Shown: positions 49,194 to 57,281 of the stretch, piece by piece
Numbering within the stretch: the first letter of the stretch is position 1
Layout of the letters: every line of letters begins with the position of its first letter
Assembly (NCBI GenBank): GCA_937996795.1
Contig: CALKUH010000032.1
Location: forward strand, 1 to 64,000
Reading direction: 5' to 3'
Origin: an uncultured Verrucomicrobiota bacterium
GTDB taxonomy: Bacteria > Verrucomicrobiota > Kiritimatiellia > CAIVKH01
DNA: 64,000 nt
The notes under the pieces: model-generated
What the model was told of the DNA's origin: nothing
The model's input: only the letters and a program-made list of their open reading frames with translations
Databases searched by the model: none
Made by a program: the position numbers and the translations under genes

Positions 49194-49649
49194 ATGACAC
49201 CGGAACTGATGATGGGTTGGGGTAAATTTGGCGCCGCGGCGGCGCTGGCGTTTGGCGCGATGGGATCGGCCCTGGGCGCGGGGGCCGCCGGTCCGGCCGC
49301 CGTCGGGGCGTGGAAGAAATGCTTCGCTCAGGGCAAGGCCGCGCCATTCATCCTGGTGACGTTCATCGGCGCGCCGCTCTCGCAGACGATCTACGGCATG
49401 ATCCTGATGAACAGCATCGTCGAAGCGGTCGAGAAGACCCCGACGAATTTCCCGATGATGATCGCCGTCGGCATCTTTGGCGGCATCGCCATCGGGATGT
49501 CGGCGTGGTTCCAGGGCGTGATCGGCGCCGCGGCGGCCGACGCCCAGGCGGAAACCGGCAAGGGCTTCGGCAACTACCTGATGGGCCTGGGCATCGCCGA
49601 AACCGTGGCCCTGCTGGTCATGGTGTTTTCGATGATGGCGATCGGTTGA
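49194..49649 (+). CDS. atpK: V-type ATPase proteolipid subunit K
   Basis: A 151-residue membrane-ring subunit with two fused hairpins (four helices). The ion-binding carboxylate Glu136 lies in GIAETVALLVMVFS. In the first hairpin the equivalent position is APLSQTIYGMIL (Ser63, Gln64), and Gln107 lies in WFQGVIGAA. These match by eye the Thr, Gln, Gln and Glu ligands of the sodium site in Enterococcus hirae NtpK, so sodium coupling is possible. GGAGA precedes the ATG by nine bases. It is the last gene of the operon; no C or F subunit gene was found. Confidence 0.95.
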   Translation: MTPELMMGWGKFGAAAALAFGAMGSALGAGAAGPAAVGAWKKCFAQGKAAPFILVTFIGAPLSQTIYGMILMNSIVEAVEKTPTNFPMMIAVGIFGGIAIGMSAWFQGVIGAAAADAQAETGKGFGNYLMGLGIAETVALLVMVFSMMAIG

Positions 49650-49674
49650 TTTCGTCGTCCGCGGAGTGTAATTT

Positions 49675-49700
49675 CCCGGCCCTCATCAGTGAGGGCCGGG
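49675..49700 (+). terminator. Terminator-like hairpin after the V-ATPase operon
   Basis: CCCGGCCCTCA (49675-49685), loop TCAG, TGAGGGCCGGG (49690-49700): a perfect 11-bp stem followed by ATTTTACATT. The T run is short. It ends ten bases before the dapL ATG, so it could also act as an attenuator or translation block for dapL. Confidence 0.7.
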
Positions 49701-49710
49701 ATTTTACATT

Positions 49711-50931
49711 ATGGACCTACAATCGTTATTCGCGGATCGCATCGGTGGCGCCAAATTCGGCACCGGGAACGAAATCTACAAATTCGAGAAGATCAAGCGC
49801 GCGAAGGCCGCCGCCAAGGCCGCCCGGCCGCAGGTTGAACTGCTCGACTTCGGGGTGGGGGAACCGGACCAGATGGCGCCCGCCGCCATCCGCGACGCGC
49901 TGAAGCGCGCGGTGGACGATCCCGCGAACCGGGGCTATGCCGACAACGGCATTCGCGAGTTCAAGCTCGCCGCCGCGGAATACATGCGGAAATTTTTCGG
50001 GGTCGCCGACCTCGATCCCGACACGGAGATCAACCACAGCATCGGCTCCAAGCCGGCGCTCGCGATGCTGCCCCTGTGCTTCGTGAACCCGGGCGACGTT
50101 GTGTTCCAGACCGTGCCGGGCTATCCGGTCATGGCGACCCACGCGAAGTACCTCGGCGGCGAGGTGGTGAAACTGCCCCTCAAGCCGGAGAACGGGTTCT
50201 TCCCCGACCTGAAGGCGATTGATCCCGCCCTCGCGAAGCGCGCCAAGCTCTTCTACGTGAACTACCCGAACAACCCGACGGGCGCCGCGCCGACCGAGGC
50301 ATTTTTCGACGCGCTGATCGCCTACGCGAAACAGCACAACATCCTCATCGTGCAGGATGCCGCGTATGCCACGCTGAATTACGGGAAACGCCTGTCGATC
50401 CTTGCGCGTCCCGGCGGCAAGGACGTCGCGATCGAGCTGCACTCGATGAGCAAGAGCTACAACATGACCGGCTGGCGCCTCGGGTTCGTCGCGGGCGCGC
50501 GCAAGGCCGTGCAGGCGTTTGCCGAGGTGAAGGACAACTGCGATTCCGGCCAGTTCAAGGCCATCCAGCACGCCGCCTGCGCCGGCATCGCCGACATCCA
50601 GCTTTCCGAAGGCATCCGCGAGCACTACCGGCGCCGCCTCACCAAACTGGTTCAGGTGCTGCAGCGCGTCGGCTTCGATGCGGAAATGCCCGGCGGCACG
50701 TTTTTCCTCTACACCCGCGCGCCGGTGGCGGCGGGGGAGACGCGCTTCGCCACGGCGGAGGACGCCTCGCAGTACCTCATCCGCGAATGGTCGGTGTCGA
50801 CCGTGCCGTGGGATGACGTCGGCTCCTTCCTGCGCTTCTCCTCCACGTTCGAAGCCCGGGACGTGGCCGACGAAGACCGCGCGCTGGCGGAACTCGAAGA
50901 CCGCCTGCGCAAGGCCTCGCTGTGCTTTTGA
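49711..50931 (+). CDS. dapL: LL-diaminopimelate aminotransferase
   Basis: A 406-residue PLP enzyme converting tetrahydrodipicolinate directly to LL-diaminopimelate for lysine and peptidoglycan, a route typical of plants, Chlamydia and relatives. Motifs are DFGVGEPDQMAP, YVNYPNNPTGAAPT, DAAYATLNYG and HSMSKSYNMTGWRLGF with PLP lysine Lys248. Length agrees with DapL. No Shine-Dalgarno is visible; the ATG comes directly after the terminator hairpin and an AT-rich decamer. Confidence 0.92.
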   Translation: MDLQSLFADRIGGAKFGTGNEIYKFEKIKRAKAAAKAARPQVELLDFGVGEPDQMAPAAIRDALKRAVDDPANRGYADNGIREFKLAAAEYMRKFFGVADLDPDTEINHSIGSKPALAMLPLCFVNPGDVVFQTVPGYPVMATHAKYLGGEVVKLPLKPENGFFPDLKAIDPALAKRAKLFYVNYPNNPTGAAPTEAFFDALIAYAKQHNILIVQDAAYATLNYGKRLSILARPGGKDVAIELHSMSKSYNMTGWRLGFVAGARKAVQAFAEVKDNCDSGQFKAIQHAACAGIADIQLSEGIREHYRRRLTKLVQVLQRVGFDAEMPGGTFFLYTRAPVAAGETRFATAEDASQYLIREWSVSTVPWDDVGSFLRFSSTFEARDVADEDRALAELEDRLRKASLCF

Positions 50932-50984
50932 TGCCCCGAATGTTCTCCGTGCCGTCGTGATTTTTATGGTAGGGTAAAGCCGTC

Positions 50985-51401
50985 ATGAGCAAAAAACTCT
51001 TCAGCGCGAAGCCGGGCAAACAGATTTCCGTTTTCCTGGAGAACCGGCCCGGGACCCTGTCCGCCGTCATCGACACGCTTCGTGAGCACGGCATCAACAT
51101 GCTGGCGCTTTCACTGTCGGAAGGCCTGGACATCGGCTACCTCCGCATCATCGTGGACAAGCACGACGAAGCCGTCGGGGTGCTGAAGCGCGCCGGCCAC
51201 CTCGTGGTCGTGCGCGACATCGCGTTGCTGGCCGTCGCGAATGTGCCCGGCGGCTTGGCCAGCGCGGTGGATGTCTGGGCGAAGGCCGGCATCAATGTCG
51301 AATACGCGTATTCCGCGGACGACGCGCAGGCCGAGCAGAGCCTCATCGTCGCGCGCGTCAACGACCTCGACAAGGCAATCGCCGTGCTGAAGCACGCCTG
51401 A
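50985..51401 (+). CDS. Tandem ACT-domain protein
   Basis: A 138-residue soluble protein made of two ACT domains (about 12-70 and 76-138). The first begins KQISVFLENRPGTLSAVIDTLREHGINMLALSLSE and the second includes IALLAVANVPGGLASAVDVWAKAGINVEYAYS. Stand-alone tandem ACT proteins bind amino acids and are thought to regulate. It follows dapL after 53 bases, so a link with lysine or other amino-acid metabolism is possible. TAGGGT nine bases before AAAGCCGTC-ATG may be a -10. Confidence 0.85.
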   Translation: MSKKLFSAKPGKQISVFLENRPGTLSAVIDTLREHGINMLALSLSEGLDIGYLRIIVDKHDEAVGVLKRAGHLVVVRDIALLAVANVPGGLASAVDVWAKAGINVEYAYSADDAQAEQSLIVARVNDLDKAIAVLKHA

Positions 51402-51471
51402 CGCGCGAATTCGCGTTCTCGCGATTGCATTTTCTCCGCGCTCCCGTCACTGTTGCCCGTCATACGGAGCA

Positions 51472-52578
51472 ATGAGCGAGTCCATCAGCGTCGAGATTCA
51501 GGAGGTGAGCAAGCGGTTCGGCGATTTTGCGGCCGTGAATCGCGTTTCGCTCACCATCCAGAAGGGAGAGTTCTTCTCCCTTCTTGGCCCCAGCGGGTGC
51601 GGCAAGACCACCTTGCTTCGGATGATCGGCGGCTTTGAACTGCCCACCGAGGGCCGCATCCTCATCGGCGACAAGGACGTGACGCATCTGCCGCCCTACA
51701 AGCGTCCGGTCAACATGGTGTTTCAATCCTACGCCCTGTTCCCGCATCTCAATGTGATCGACAACGTGGCGTTCGGACTGCGGTACAGGAAATTGTCCTC
51801 GTCCGCCGCGCAACAGAAGGCGCGCGATTCGCTGAATCTCGTCCGCATGGCCGGCTATGAGGATCGCATGCCCGGCCAGCTCAGCGGCGGCCAGCGCCAG
51901 CGCGTCGCCCTGGCCCGCGCGCTGGCGATGGAGCCGGAGGTCCTGCTGCTGGACGAACCGCTTGGCGCGTTGGACCAGAAGCTCCGCAAGGAGGTGCAAC
52001 TGGAATTGAAGAACCTCCAGAAATCCCTCGGACTTACCTTTGTTTTCGTGACGCATGACCAGGAGGAAGCGCTCACGATGAGCGATCGCATCGCGGTCAT
52101 GAACCAGGGCCGCGTGGAACAGCTCGATGCGTCGCACCATGTGTTCGAATACCCGAAGACGGAATTCGTGGCGCAATTCATGGGCGCCCCCAATTTCTTC
52201 ACCGGTGTCGTCAAATCCATCGCCGAGGGCCTGATGTACATCGGCGGACGGACCGACGCCGACATCCGCGTGCGCGCGTCGTCGGATGCCTGGCGGCCCG
52301 AGGACCCGATCCGCTTCGTCGTGCGCCCTGAAAAGCTCGACCTGCGCACCAAGTCCGGCACCTCGGATGGCGAGGTCAGCATCGAGGTGACCATCGAGGA
52401 TCGTGTCTATCAGGGCGTCAACACCGTGTGGGTGGTGCGCAGCGATGACGGCGAACGCTATTTTATCTATGAGCAGAACGACCGCCCGTTCCAGGAGAGC
52501 GGACGTTTCCGTGTCGGTGGGCGCGCGTTCATGAGTTGGAATCCGCGCGACACCGTGGTGATGGAGAAGACATCGTAA
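51472..52578 (+). CDS. potA: Spermidine/putrescine ABC transporter ATP-binding protein
   Basis: A 368-residue ABC ATPase energising polyamine uptake. Walker A GPSGCGKTT is at residues 39-47, the signature LSGGQRQRVALARALAMEPEVLLLDEP near 136-160, and the switch histidine in FVTHDQEEALTMSDRI. The C-terminal TOBE-type domain (about 250-365) includes IRFVVRPEKLDL. TACGGAG precedes the ATG. The TAA stop lies inside a degenerate TCGTCC array that fills the junction with potB. Confidence 0.93.
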   Translation: MSESISVEIQEVSKRFGDFAAVNRVSLTIQKGEFFSLLGPSGCGKTTLLRMIGGFELPTEGRILIGDKDVTHLPPYKRPVNMVFQSYALFPHLNVIDNVAFGLRYRKLSSSAAQQKARDSLNLVRMAGYEDRMPGQLSGGQRQRVALARALAMEPEVLLLDEPLGALDQKLRKEVQLELKNLQKSLGLTFVFVTHDQEEALTMSDRIAVMNQGRVEQLDASHHVFEYPKTEFVAQFMGAPNFFTGVVKSIAEGLMYIGGRTDADIRVRASSDAWRPEDPIRFVVRPEKLDLRTKSGTSDGEVSIEVTIEDRVYQGVNTVWVVRSDDGERYFIYEQNDRPFQESGRFRVGGRAFMSWNPRDTVVMEKTS

Positions 52579-52652
52579 TCGTCCTCGTCCTCCTTCTCGT
52601 CCCCGACGATGGGCGTGAAGCGGACGACGACGGGGACGAGGACGGGGACGAG
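52573..52652. repeat. Inverted array of the 6-nt word TCGTCC at the potA-potB junction
   Basis: The left arm (52573-52608) has TCGTAA, TCGTCC, TCGTCC, TCCTTC, TCGTCC, CCGAC. The right arm (52621-52652) is the reverse complement: GGACGA, CGACGG, GGACGA, GGACGG, GGACGA G. The potA stop codon is within the first word. An ATG at 52609 in the centre would make potB begin by translating the right arm (TTTGTRTGT). Confidence 0.85.
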
Positions 52653-52653
52653 T

Positions 52654-53553
52654 GTGAAGGAAGAAGCCGCAACGCCAAAGAAAGCGCCGTACCTGCTGAT
52701 CACCCCGGCCTGGCTGGTCATCGGTCTCTTTTTCCTGTTGCCGCTGATCTTCATCTTTGTGATCAGTTTTGGCGCGCGCGGGACGTATGGCGGTCTGAAG
52801 CCGATCGCGGATTGGGGCGCGTACCTGCTCTCGGGCGAATTCCTCGCTAATTACAGGCAGTCGCTGGAGCCCCTGTACTGGCCGATCTACTGGCGTTCGT
52901 TCTGGATGGCTGTGGTGACGACCGGGCTCTGCCTGGTCATCAGCTATCCCATCGCCTACTACATCGCGATCATCGCGCCCGCGCGCTGGAAGAACCTGCT
53001 GCTCGCGCTGGTGGTGATCCCGTTCTGGACCAGCTTCCTGATCCGCACCTATGCGTGGGTTCTCATCCTGCGGACGGAGGGTCTCATCAATACCGTGCTG
53101 ATGCAGGCCGGTTTGATCAATGCGCCGCTCGACCTGCTCTACAACGAGTTTGCCGTGATGGTCGGCCTTGTGTACGGCGAGCTGCCGTTCATGATTCTCC
53201 CGCTCTACGCGTCGCTTGAGAAGCTGGACCTCACCCTGCTGGAGGCCTCCAGTGATTTGGGCGCGAACCATCCGTCCACCTTCTGGCGCGTGACCGTTCC
53301 GCTGACGATGCCGGGTATCGTGGCCGGCATTGTGCTGGTGTTCATCCCGAGCATCGGACAATTCGTGGTGTCCGACCTGCTGGGCGGCGCGAAGAGCATG
53401 TTGGTGGGCAACCTGATCCAGAACCAGTTCGCGATCGCGCGCAACAAGCCCTTCGGTTCCGCCATCGCCTTTGAGCTCACCGCCGTCGTCCTGCTCTTGC
53501 TGCTCGCCTATGCCTGGTGGTCCAAGAAAAAGGGCCAGGAGGCGATGTTGTGA
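52654..53553 (+). CDS. potB: Spermidine/putrescine ABC transporter permease (PotB)
   Basis: A 299-residue inner-membrane permease with about six helices. The first begins YLLITPAWLVIGLFFLLPLIFIFVISF. The EAA-type loop that contacts PotA is LEASSDLGANHPSTFWRVTVPLTMPGI near residues 207-233. The start is uncertain: the GTG at 52654 comes directly after an inverted array and is preferred, while the ATG at 52609 would add a 15-residue Thr/Arg-rich piece encoded by the array. It lies between potA and potC. Confidence 0.9.
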   Translation: MKEEAATPKKAPYLLITPAWLVIGLFFLLPLIFIFVISFGARGTYGGLKPIADWGAYLLSGEFLANYRQSLEPLYWPIYWRSFWMAVVTTGLCLVISYPIAYYIAIIAPARWKNLLLALVVIPFWTSFLIRTYAWVLILRTEGLINTVLMQAGLINAPLDLLYNEFAVMVGLVYGELPFMILPLYASLEKLDLTLLEASSDLGANHPSTFWRVTVPLTMPGIVAGIVLVFIPSIGQFVVSDLLGGAKSMLVGNLIQNQFAIARNKPFGSAIAFELTAVVLLLLLAYAWWSKKKGQEAML

Positions 53554-53572
53554 AGAACTGTAGAATGCGGGA

Positions 53573-54442
53573 ATGCTGATGCCTGACAGCCTCGAGACCT
53601 CGCCCCAGTTTGTAGGCGCCCGTGAACCGGCGGCGCGCGGCGCGACTCCGTTCCGATGGGAGCGCAAGCTCATGGGCCTGCACTCCGCGTTGGTGTATTT
53701 CTTTCTCTACGCGCCCATCGTGATCCTGATCGTCTTCTCCTTCAACGAAGCCCGGCAAACCGCCCGGTGGGAGGGGTTTACCTTCCAGTGGTACGGCAAG
53801 CTGATGGAGAACAAGCTGATTTTGCGCTCGGTGCAGAACAGCCTGATCGTCGCGGGCGCGACGACGCTGGCCTCCACGATCATCGGCACGCTCGCCGCCC
53901 TCGCCCTCGGGCGCTATGCGTTCCGGGGAAAAGGCGCGACGCAGGCCGCCTTGTTTTTGCCCATCATCATCCCCGAAATCGTGTTCGGCGTGGCGCTGGT
54001 CACCTTTTTCGGCGCGGTGCAGTTCCAACTCAGCATCTGGACGGTCATCATCTCCCACGTCGCGTTCAGCATCTCCTATGTGGCGATCGTCGTCCGTGCG
54101 CGCCTCGCGGGCTTCGACCGGTCGCTGGAGGAGGCGGCGATGGACCTTGGCGCCGGGCCGATCCAGACGTTCTTCCGGGTGACGCTGCCCCTGATCCTGC
54201 CGGGGGTCATCGCCGGCGCGCTGCTGGTGTTCACGATTTCCATCGACGACTACGTCGTCAGCTCCTTCGTCGCCGGGGCGGGCGCCACCACGCTGCCGAT
54301 CCAGATCTACTCCATGATCAAGGTGGGCGTGACGCCGGAGGTCAACGCGGTTTCCACCTTGTTGCTCCTCGTCACGGTGGTTATGATTTTGTTTGCGCAA
54401 CGGCTGCAACAGCAGTCCGGCGATGGAGGAAATAAGCGATGA
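53573..54442 (+). CDS. potC: Spermidine/putrescine ABC transporter permease (PotC)
   Basis: A 289-residue permease pairing with PotB. The first helix is ALVYFFLYAPIVILIVFSFNEARQTARWEGFTFQWYGKL. The ATPase-contact loop is LEEAAMDLGAGPIQTFFRVTLPLILPGVIAG near residues 184-214. The cytoplasmic N-terminus is about 40 residues long; ATGs at 53573 and 53579 are both possible. It overlaps potD by four bases (ATGA). Confidence 0.93.
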   Translation: MLMPDSLETSPQFVGAREPAARGATPFRWERKLMGLHSALVYFFLYAPIVILIVFSFNEARQTARWEGFTFQWYGKLMENKLILRSVQNSLIVAGATTLASTIIGTLAALALGRYAFRGKGATQAALFLPIIIPEIVFGVALVTFFGAVQFQLSIWTVIISHVAFSISYVAIVVRARLAGFDRSLEEAAMDLGAGPIQTFFRVTLPLILPGVIAGALLVFTISIDDYVVSSFVAGAGATTLPIQIYSMIKVGVTPEVNAVSTLLLLVTVVMILFAQRLQQQSGDGGNKR

Positions 54443-55479
54443 AGAGAATCCTGATGACAGCGGCCGCCCTCTGCTGCGGCGTCGCGCTCCTGGCGGGCTG
54501 CGGCAAAAAGGACCGGAACGTCCTCAACATTTACATCTGGTCGGCCTATCTGCCGGATGAAGTCATCGCCGAGTTCTCGCAAAAAACCGGCATCCGCGTG
54601 AACTACGACACCTACGACTCGAACGAGGCGCTGCTGGAAAAACTGCAATCCGGTGTCGCCGACTACGACCTCGTCGTGCCGTCCGACTACATGGTCACGA
54701 TCCTTGCGGCCGAGGGGCTCGTGCAGGAAATCGACCACGGCAAGATCACGACGTGGGGCAACCTCGACCCGAAATTCCTCAACAAGAAATTCGATCCCGA
54801 GAACAAACACTCGCTGCCTTATTTCTGGGGCACCACGGGCGTCGGGTTCAATCGCGAGAAGTTCCCGAACGGCGTCGAGAGCTGGGGCGCGATGTTTGAC
54901 GCCGCGAATGCGGGGCGCATCCTGATGCTGGACGACGTGCGCGAGTGCTTTGCCGTGGCGCTGAAATACATGGGCAAGTCGCTCAACGAGACCGATCCCG
55001 AGGTGCTGCGCGAAGCCGCCGATCTGCTCAAGGAGCAGAAGAAACTCGTGCGCACCTACAACAGCGGCGACTTCCACAACATCCTCGCGTCGGGCGATGT
55101 GGACCTCGCGCACGGCTACAACGGCCAGATGGCCGAAGCGGTCTCCGCGGCGCCGGAAAAGCTCGGCTATGTCGTCCCGAAGGAGGGCGGCACGTTCTGG
55201 ATGGATAACCTGTGCATCCCCGCCAAGTCGCGCAACGTGGAGAACGCCTATGCGTTCATTTCCTACATCATGGAGCCCGAGGTGAACGCGAAGATCGTGA
55301 ATGGCGTCAGCTACGCCAGCGCGAACGCCGCGGCGCGCGCGTTCATCAAACCGGAAATCCTGCAAGACCAGGCCATCTATCCGCCCGACGAAATCGTGGC
55401 CCGCTGCGAATTCCTCGAAGATGTCGGCGAAGCCGCGACGGTCTACGACCGGCTCTGGACCGAAATCAAAGCGCAGTAA
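54439..55479 (+). CDS. potD: Spermidine/putrescine-binding lipoprotein (PotD)
   Basis: A 346-residue substrate-binding protein. The lipobox LLAGC puts the lipidated Cys at residue 21. The mature part opens VLNIYIWSAYLPDEVIAEFSQKTGIRVNYDTYDSNEALLEKLQSG, typical of PotD/PotF, and later has GGTFWMDNLCIPAKSRNVENAYAFISYIMEPE. It determines which polyamine is imported; the downstream catabolic genes suggest putrescine. A strong terminator follows. Confidence 0.94.
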   Translation: MKRILMTAAALCCGVALLAGCGKKDRNVLNIYIWSAYLPDEVIAEFSQKTGIRVNYDTYDSNEALLEKLQSGVADYDLVVPSDYMVTILAAEGLVQEIDHGKITTWGNLDPKFLNKKFDPENKHSLPYFWGTTGVGFNREKFPNGVESWGAMFDAANAGRILMLDDVRECFAVALKYMGKSLNETDPEVLREAADLLKEQKKLVRTYNSGDFHNILASGDVDLAHGYNGQMAEAVSAAPEKLGYVVPKEGGTFWMDNLCIPAKSRNVENAYAFISYIMEPEVNAKIVNGVSYASANAAARAFIKPEILQDQAIYPPDEIVARCEFLEDVGEAATVYDRLWTEIKAQ

Positions 55480-55501
55480 AATCGCGCGGCCATCGGCCTT
55501 G

Positions 55502-55540
55502 AAACGCCCGCCGGACCTCCTCCGGCGGGCGTTTGTTTTT
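55502..55540 (+). terminator. Strong rho-independent terminator of potABCD
   Basis: AAACGCCCGCCGGA (55502-55515), loop CCTCC, TCCGGCGGGCGTTT (55521-55534): a perfect 14-bp stem, followed by G and TTTTT. It lies 22 bases after the potD stop. Confidence 0.95.
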
Positions 55541-55569
55541 GCAGCGTCTGTAAATTACAGACCCTGCAC
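55539..55569. repeat. Palindromic relative of the 18-nt motif fused to the terminator tail
   Basis: TTGCAGCGTCTGTAAATT (55539-55556) matches the reverse form of the 18-nt motif at 38149 in most positions. It is followed by TTACAGACCCTGCA, giving a near-perfect palindrome TGCAG..TCTGTAA/TTACAGA..CTGCA. It uses the terminator's T run as its own leading T run. No second copy is found 31-32 bases away. Confidence 0.7.
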
Positions 55570-55708
55570 GGGGCGCGGGATGAAATTTTGTAATCGGTTG
55601 ATCGCGAGTGAAATGCAGCACGAAACACGGCCGAAATGCGGAATTCTTCGGCAAAATCGTGTCAACTCGCACATCCTGCTGGGGTGCAAGCGATAGCAGT
55701 GGCCCTTT

Positions 55709-55737
55709 TTCGCATTTCCCAAGCGGCGGGGTATAGT
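55709..55737 (+). promoter_or_regulatory. Promoter of the putrescine catabolic genes
   Basis: TTCGCA at 55709-55714, a 17-base spacer and TATAGT at 55732-55737, 26 bases before the aminotransferase ATG. The gap from 55570 to 55708 otherwise shows only AT-richer sequence without a clear feature; TGTAATCGGTTGATCGCGAG near 55590 was noted but not interpreted. Confidence 0.6.
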
Positions 55738-55762
55738 AGTTCCAACCCCGGAGGGCGCAGCC

Positions 55763-57262
55763 ATGACACCGGAGCCCACCAAAAGTGCCGCCCAGACGCG
55801 GGCGGGAATCGCCGCGATCGCCGAGCCGGAGGCGAAGTCGCCTGAAGCGCCGGCCTGCGCGTTGAACAAGACGGAGATGGTGTACCGCAAGTCGAGCGAC
55901 TATCTCGATTTGGTGAGCGGGCACGACCTCACGCCGGAGGCGAAGCAGCAGATCCTTGAGAAGACGCTGACGAATTTCGACGACTACTTCAACCGCGGCT
56001 TCCTGCATTACCGCAAGTCCGTGGCGGAGGCGGAGGATTTCGCCGCGATCGAGTGGACGGGGCAGGGGTCGATCATCGAGGACCTGATGGGGCGGAAGTT
56101 CATCGACTGCCTCGGCGGGTTCGGCGTCTACAACATGGGGATCCGCCACCCGAAGATCATCCAGGCGGTGCAGGCGCAGCTCGCGCGCATGCCGCTGAGT
56201 TCGCAGGAGCTGCTTGATCCGCTGCGCGGCTATCTCGCGGAATTGCTGGGCGAACTTGCGCCGGGCGACTTGCAGGACTGCTTCTTCATCAACAACGGGA
56301 CCGACGCGGTGGAGGGCGCGTTGAAACTCGCGCGGCTCTACACCAAGAAGGCCGGGTTCATCGCCGCGACCGGCGGTTTCCACGGCAAGTCGATGGGCTC
56401 GCTGTCGGTGATGGGCAAGGCGGTGTATCGCAAGCCGTTTGCGCCGCTGTTGGAGGACGTGTTCTTTGTCGACTACGGCGACGTCAAGGACCTCGAGCGC
56501 GAGCTGCGCAAGCTGGACGCGCTGGGCGAGGACATCGCGGCGATCATCCTCGAGCCGGTGCAGGGGGAGGCGGGCGCGATTGCCCCGCCGGACGATTACC
56601 TTCCGCGTGTGCGCGAATTGTGCGACCACTACCGCATCCTGATGATTCTCGACGAGGTGCAGACGGGCATGGGCCGGTGCGGCCGCAACTTCGCCTGCGA
56701 GTTGTGGAACGTGACGCCGGACATCCTGTGCCTCGGCAAGGCGCTGGGTGGCGGCGTCATGCCGTTGAGCGCGTTCATGAGCACGCCGAAAATTTGGAAG
56801 GTGCTCGAGGACAATCCGTTCATCCACAGCTCGACGTTTGGCGGCAATCCGCTGGCCTGCGCGGCGGGGATCGCGGCGATCAACGTCATGCTGGAGGAGG
56901 ACCTGCCCCGGCAGGCGGCGGAGAAAGGGGAGTTCCTTGTAAAACGGCTGCGCGCGTTGCACGCGCTGTATCCGGACATCATCCGGGCGATCAACGGCAA
57001 AGGTCTGCTGCTCGGTCTCGAGTTCCACGACAAGAACGTGGGCTACAAGGTGGCGGCGGGGCTTTTCAAACGTGGCGTGCTCGTGGCGGGCACCCTGCTC
57101 GGCGCGCGCACGGTGCGCATCGAGCCGGCGCTGAATATCAGCTACGACCTGCTGGAAAAGATGCTCGCGCGGCTGGCGGATACGCTTGAGGAGCTGGATC
57201 GCACGCTTGATGCGAAGTCCCGGGAAAAAGCGATGAAGGAGGCGCGGGAGGGTAAGGATTAA
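55763..57262 (+). CDS. patA: Putrescine aminotransferase (class III)
   Basis: A 499-residue class III PLP aminotransferase. After a 35-residue extension it shows the YgjG/PatA pattern: ILEKTLTNFDDYFNRGFLHYRKSVAEAEDFAAIEWTGQGS, FFINNGTDAVEGALKLAR, FHGKSMGSLSVMGK, ILDEVQTGMGRCGRNFACE, and PLP lysine Lys326 in CLGKALGGGVMPLSAF. It would convert putrescine and 2-oxoglutarate to 4-aminobutanal and glutamate. Ornithine aminotransferases are related, but the long N-terminus and the potABCD neighbours favour putrescine. GGAGGG precedes the ATG by eight bases. Confidence 0.88.
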   Translation: MTPEPTKSAAQTRAGIAAIAEPEAKSPEAPACALNKTEMVYRKSSDYLDLVSGHDLTPEAKQQILEKTLTNFDDYFNRGFLHYRKSVAEAEDFAAIEWTGQGSIIEDLMGRKFIDCLGGFGVYNMGIRHPKIIQAVQAQLARMPLSSQELLDPLRGYLAELLGELAPGDLQDCFFINNGTDAVEGALKLARLYTKKAGFIAATGGFHGKSMGSLSVMGKAVYRKPFAPLLEDVFFVDYGDVKDLERELRKLDALGEDIAAIILEPVQGEAGAIAPPDDYLPRVRELCDHYRILMILDEVQTGMGRCGRNFACELWNVTPDILCLGKALGGGVMPLSAFMSTPKIWKVLEDNPFIHSSTFGGNPLACAAGIAAINVMLEEDLPRQAAEKGEFLVKRLRALHALYPDIIRAINGKGLLLGLEFHDKNVGYKVAAGLFKRGVLVAGTLLGARTVRIEPALNISYDLLEKMLARLADTLEELDRTLDAKSREKAMKEAREGKD

Positions 57263-57281
57263 GCAACGCCAGGAGTGCCGG

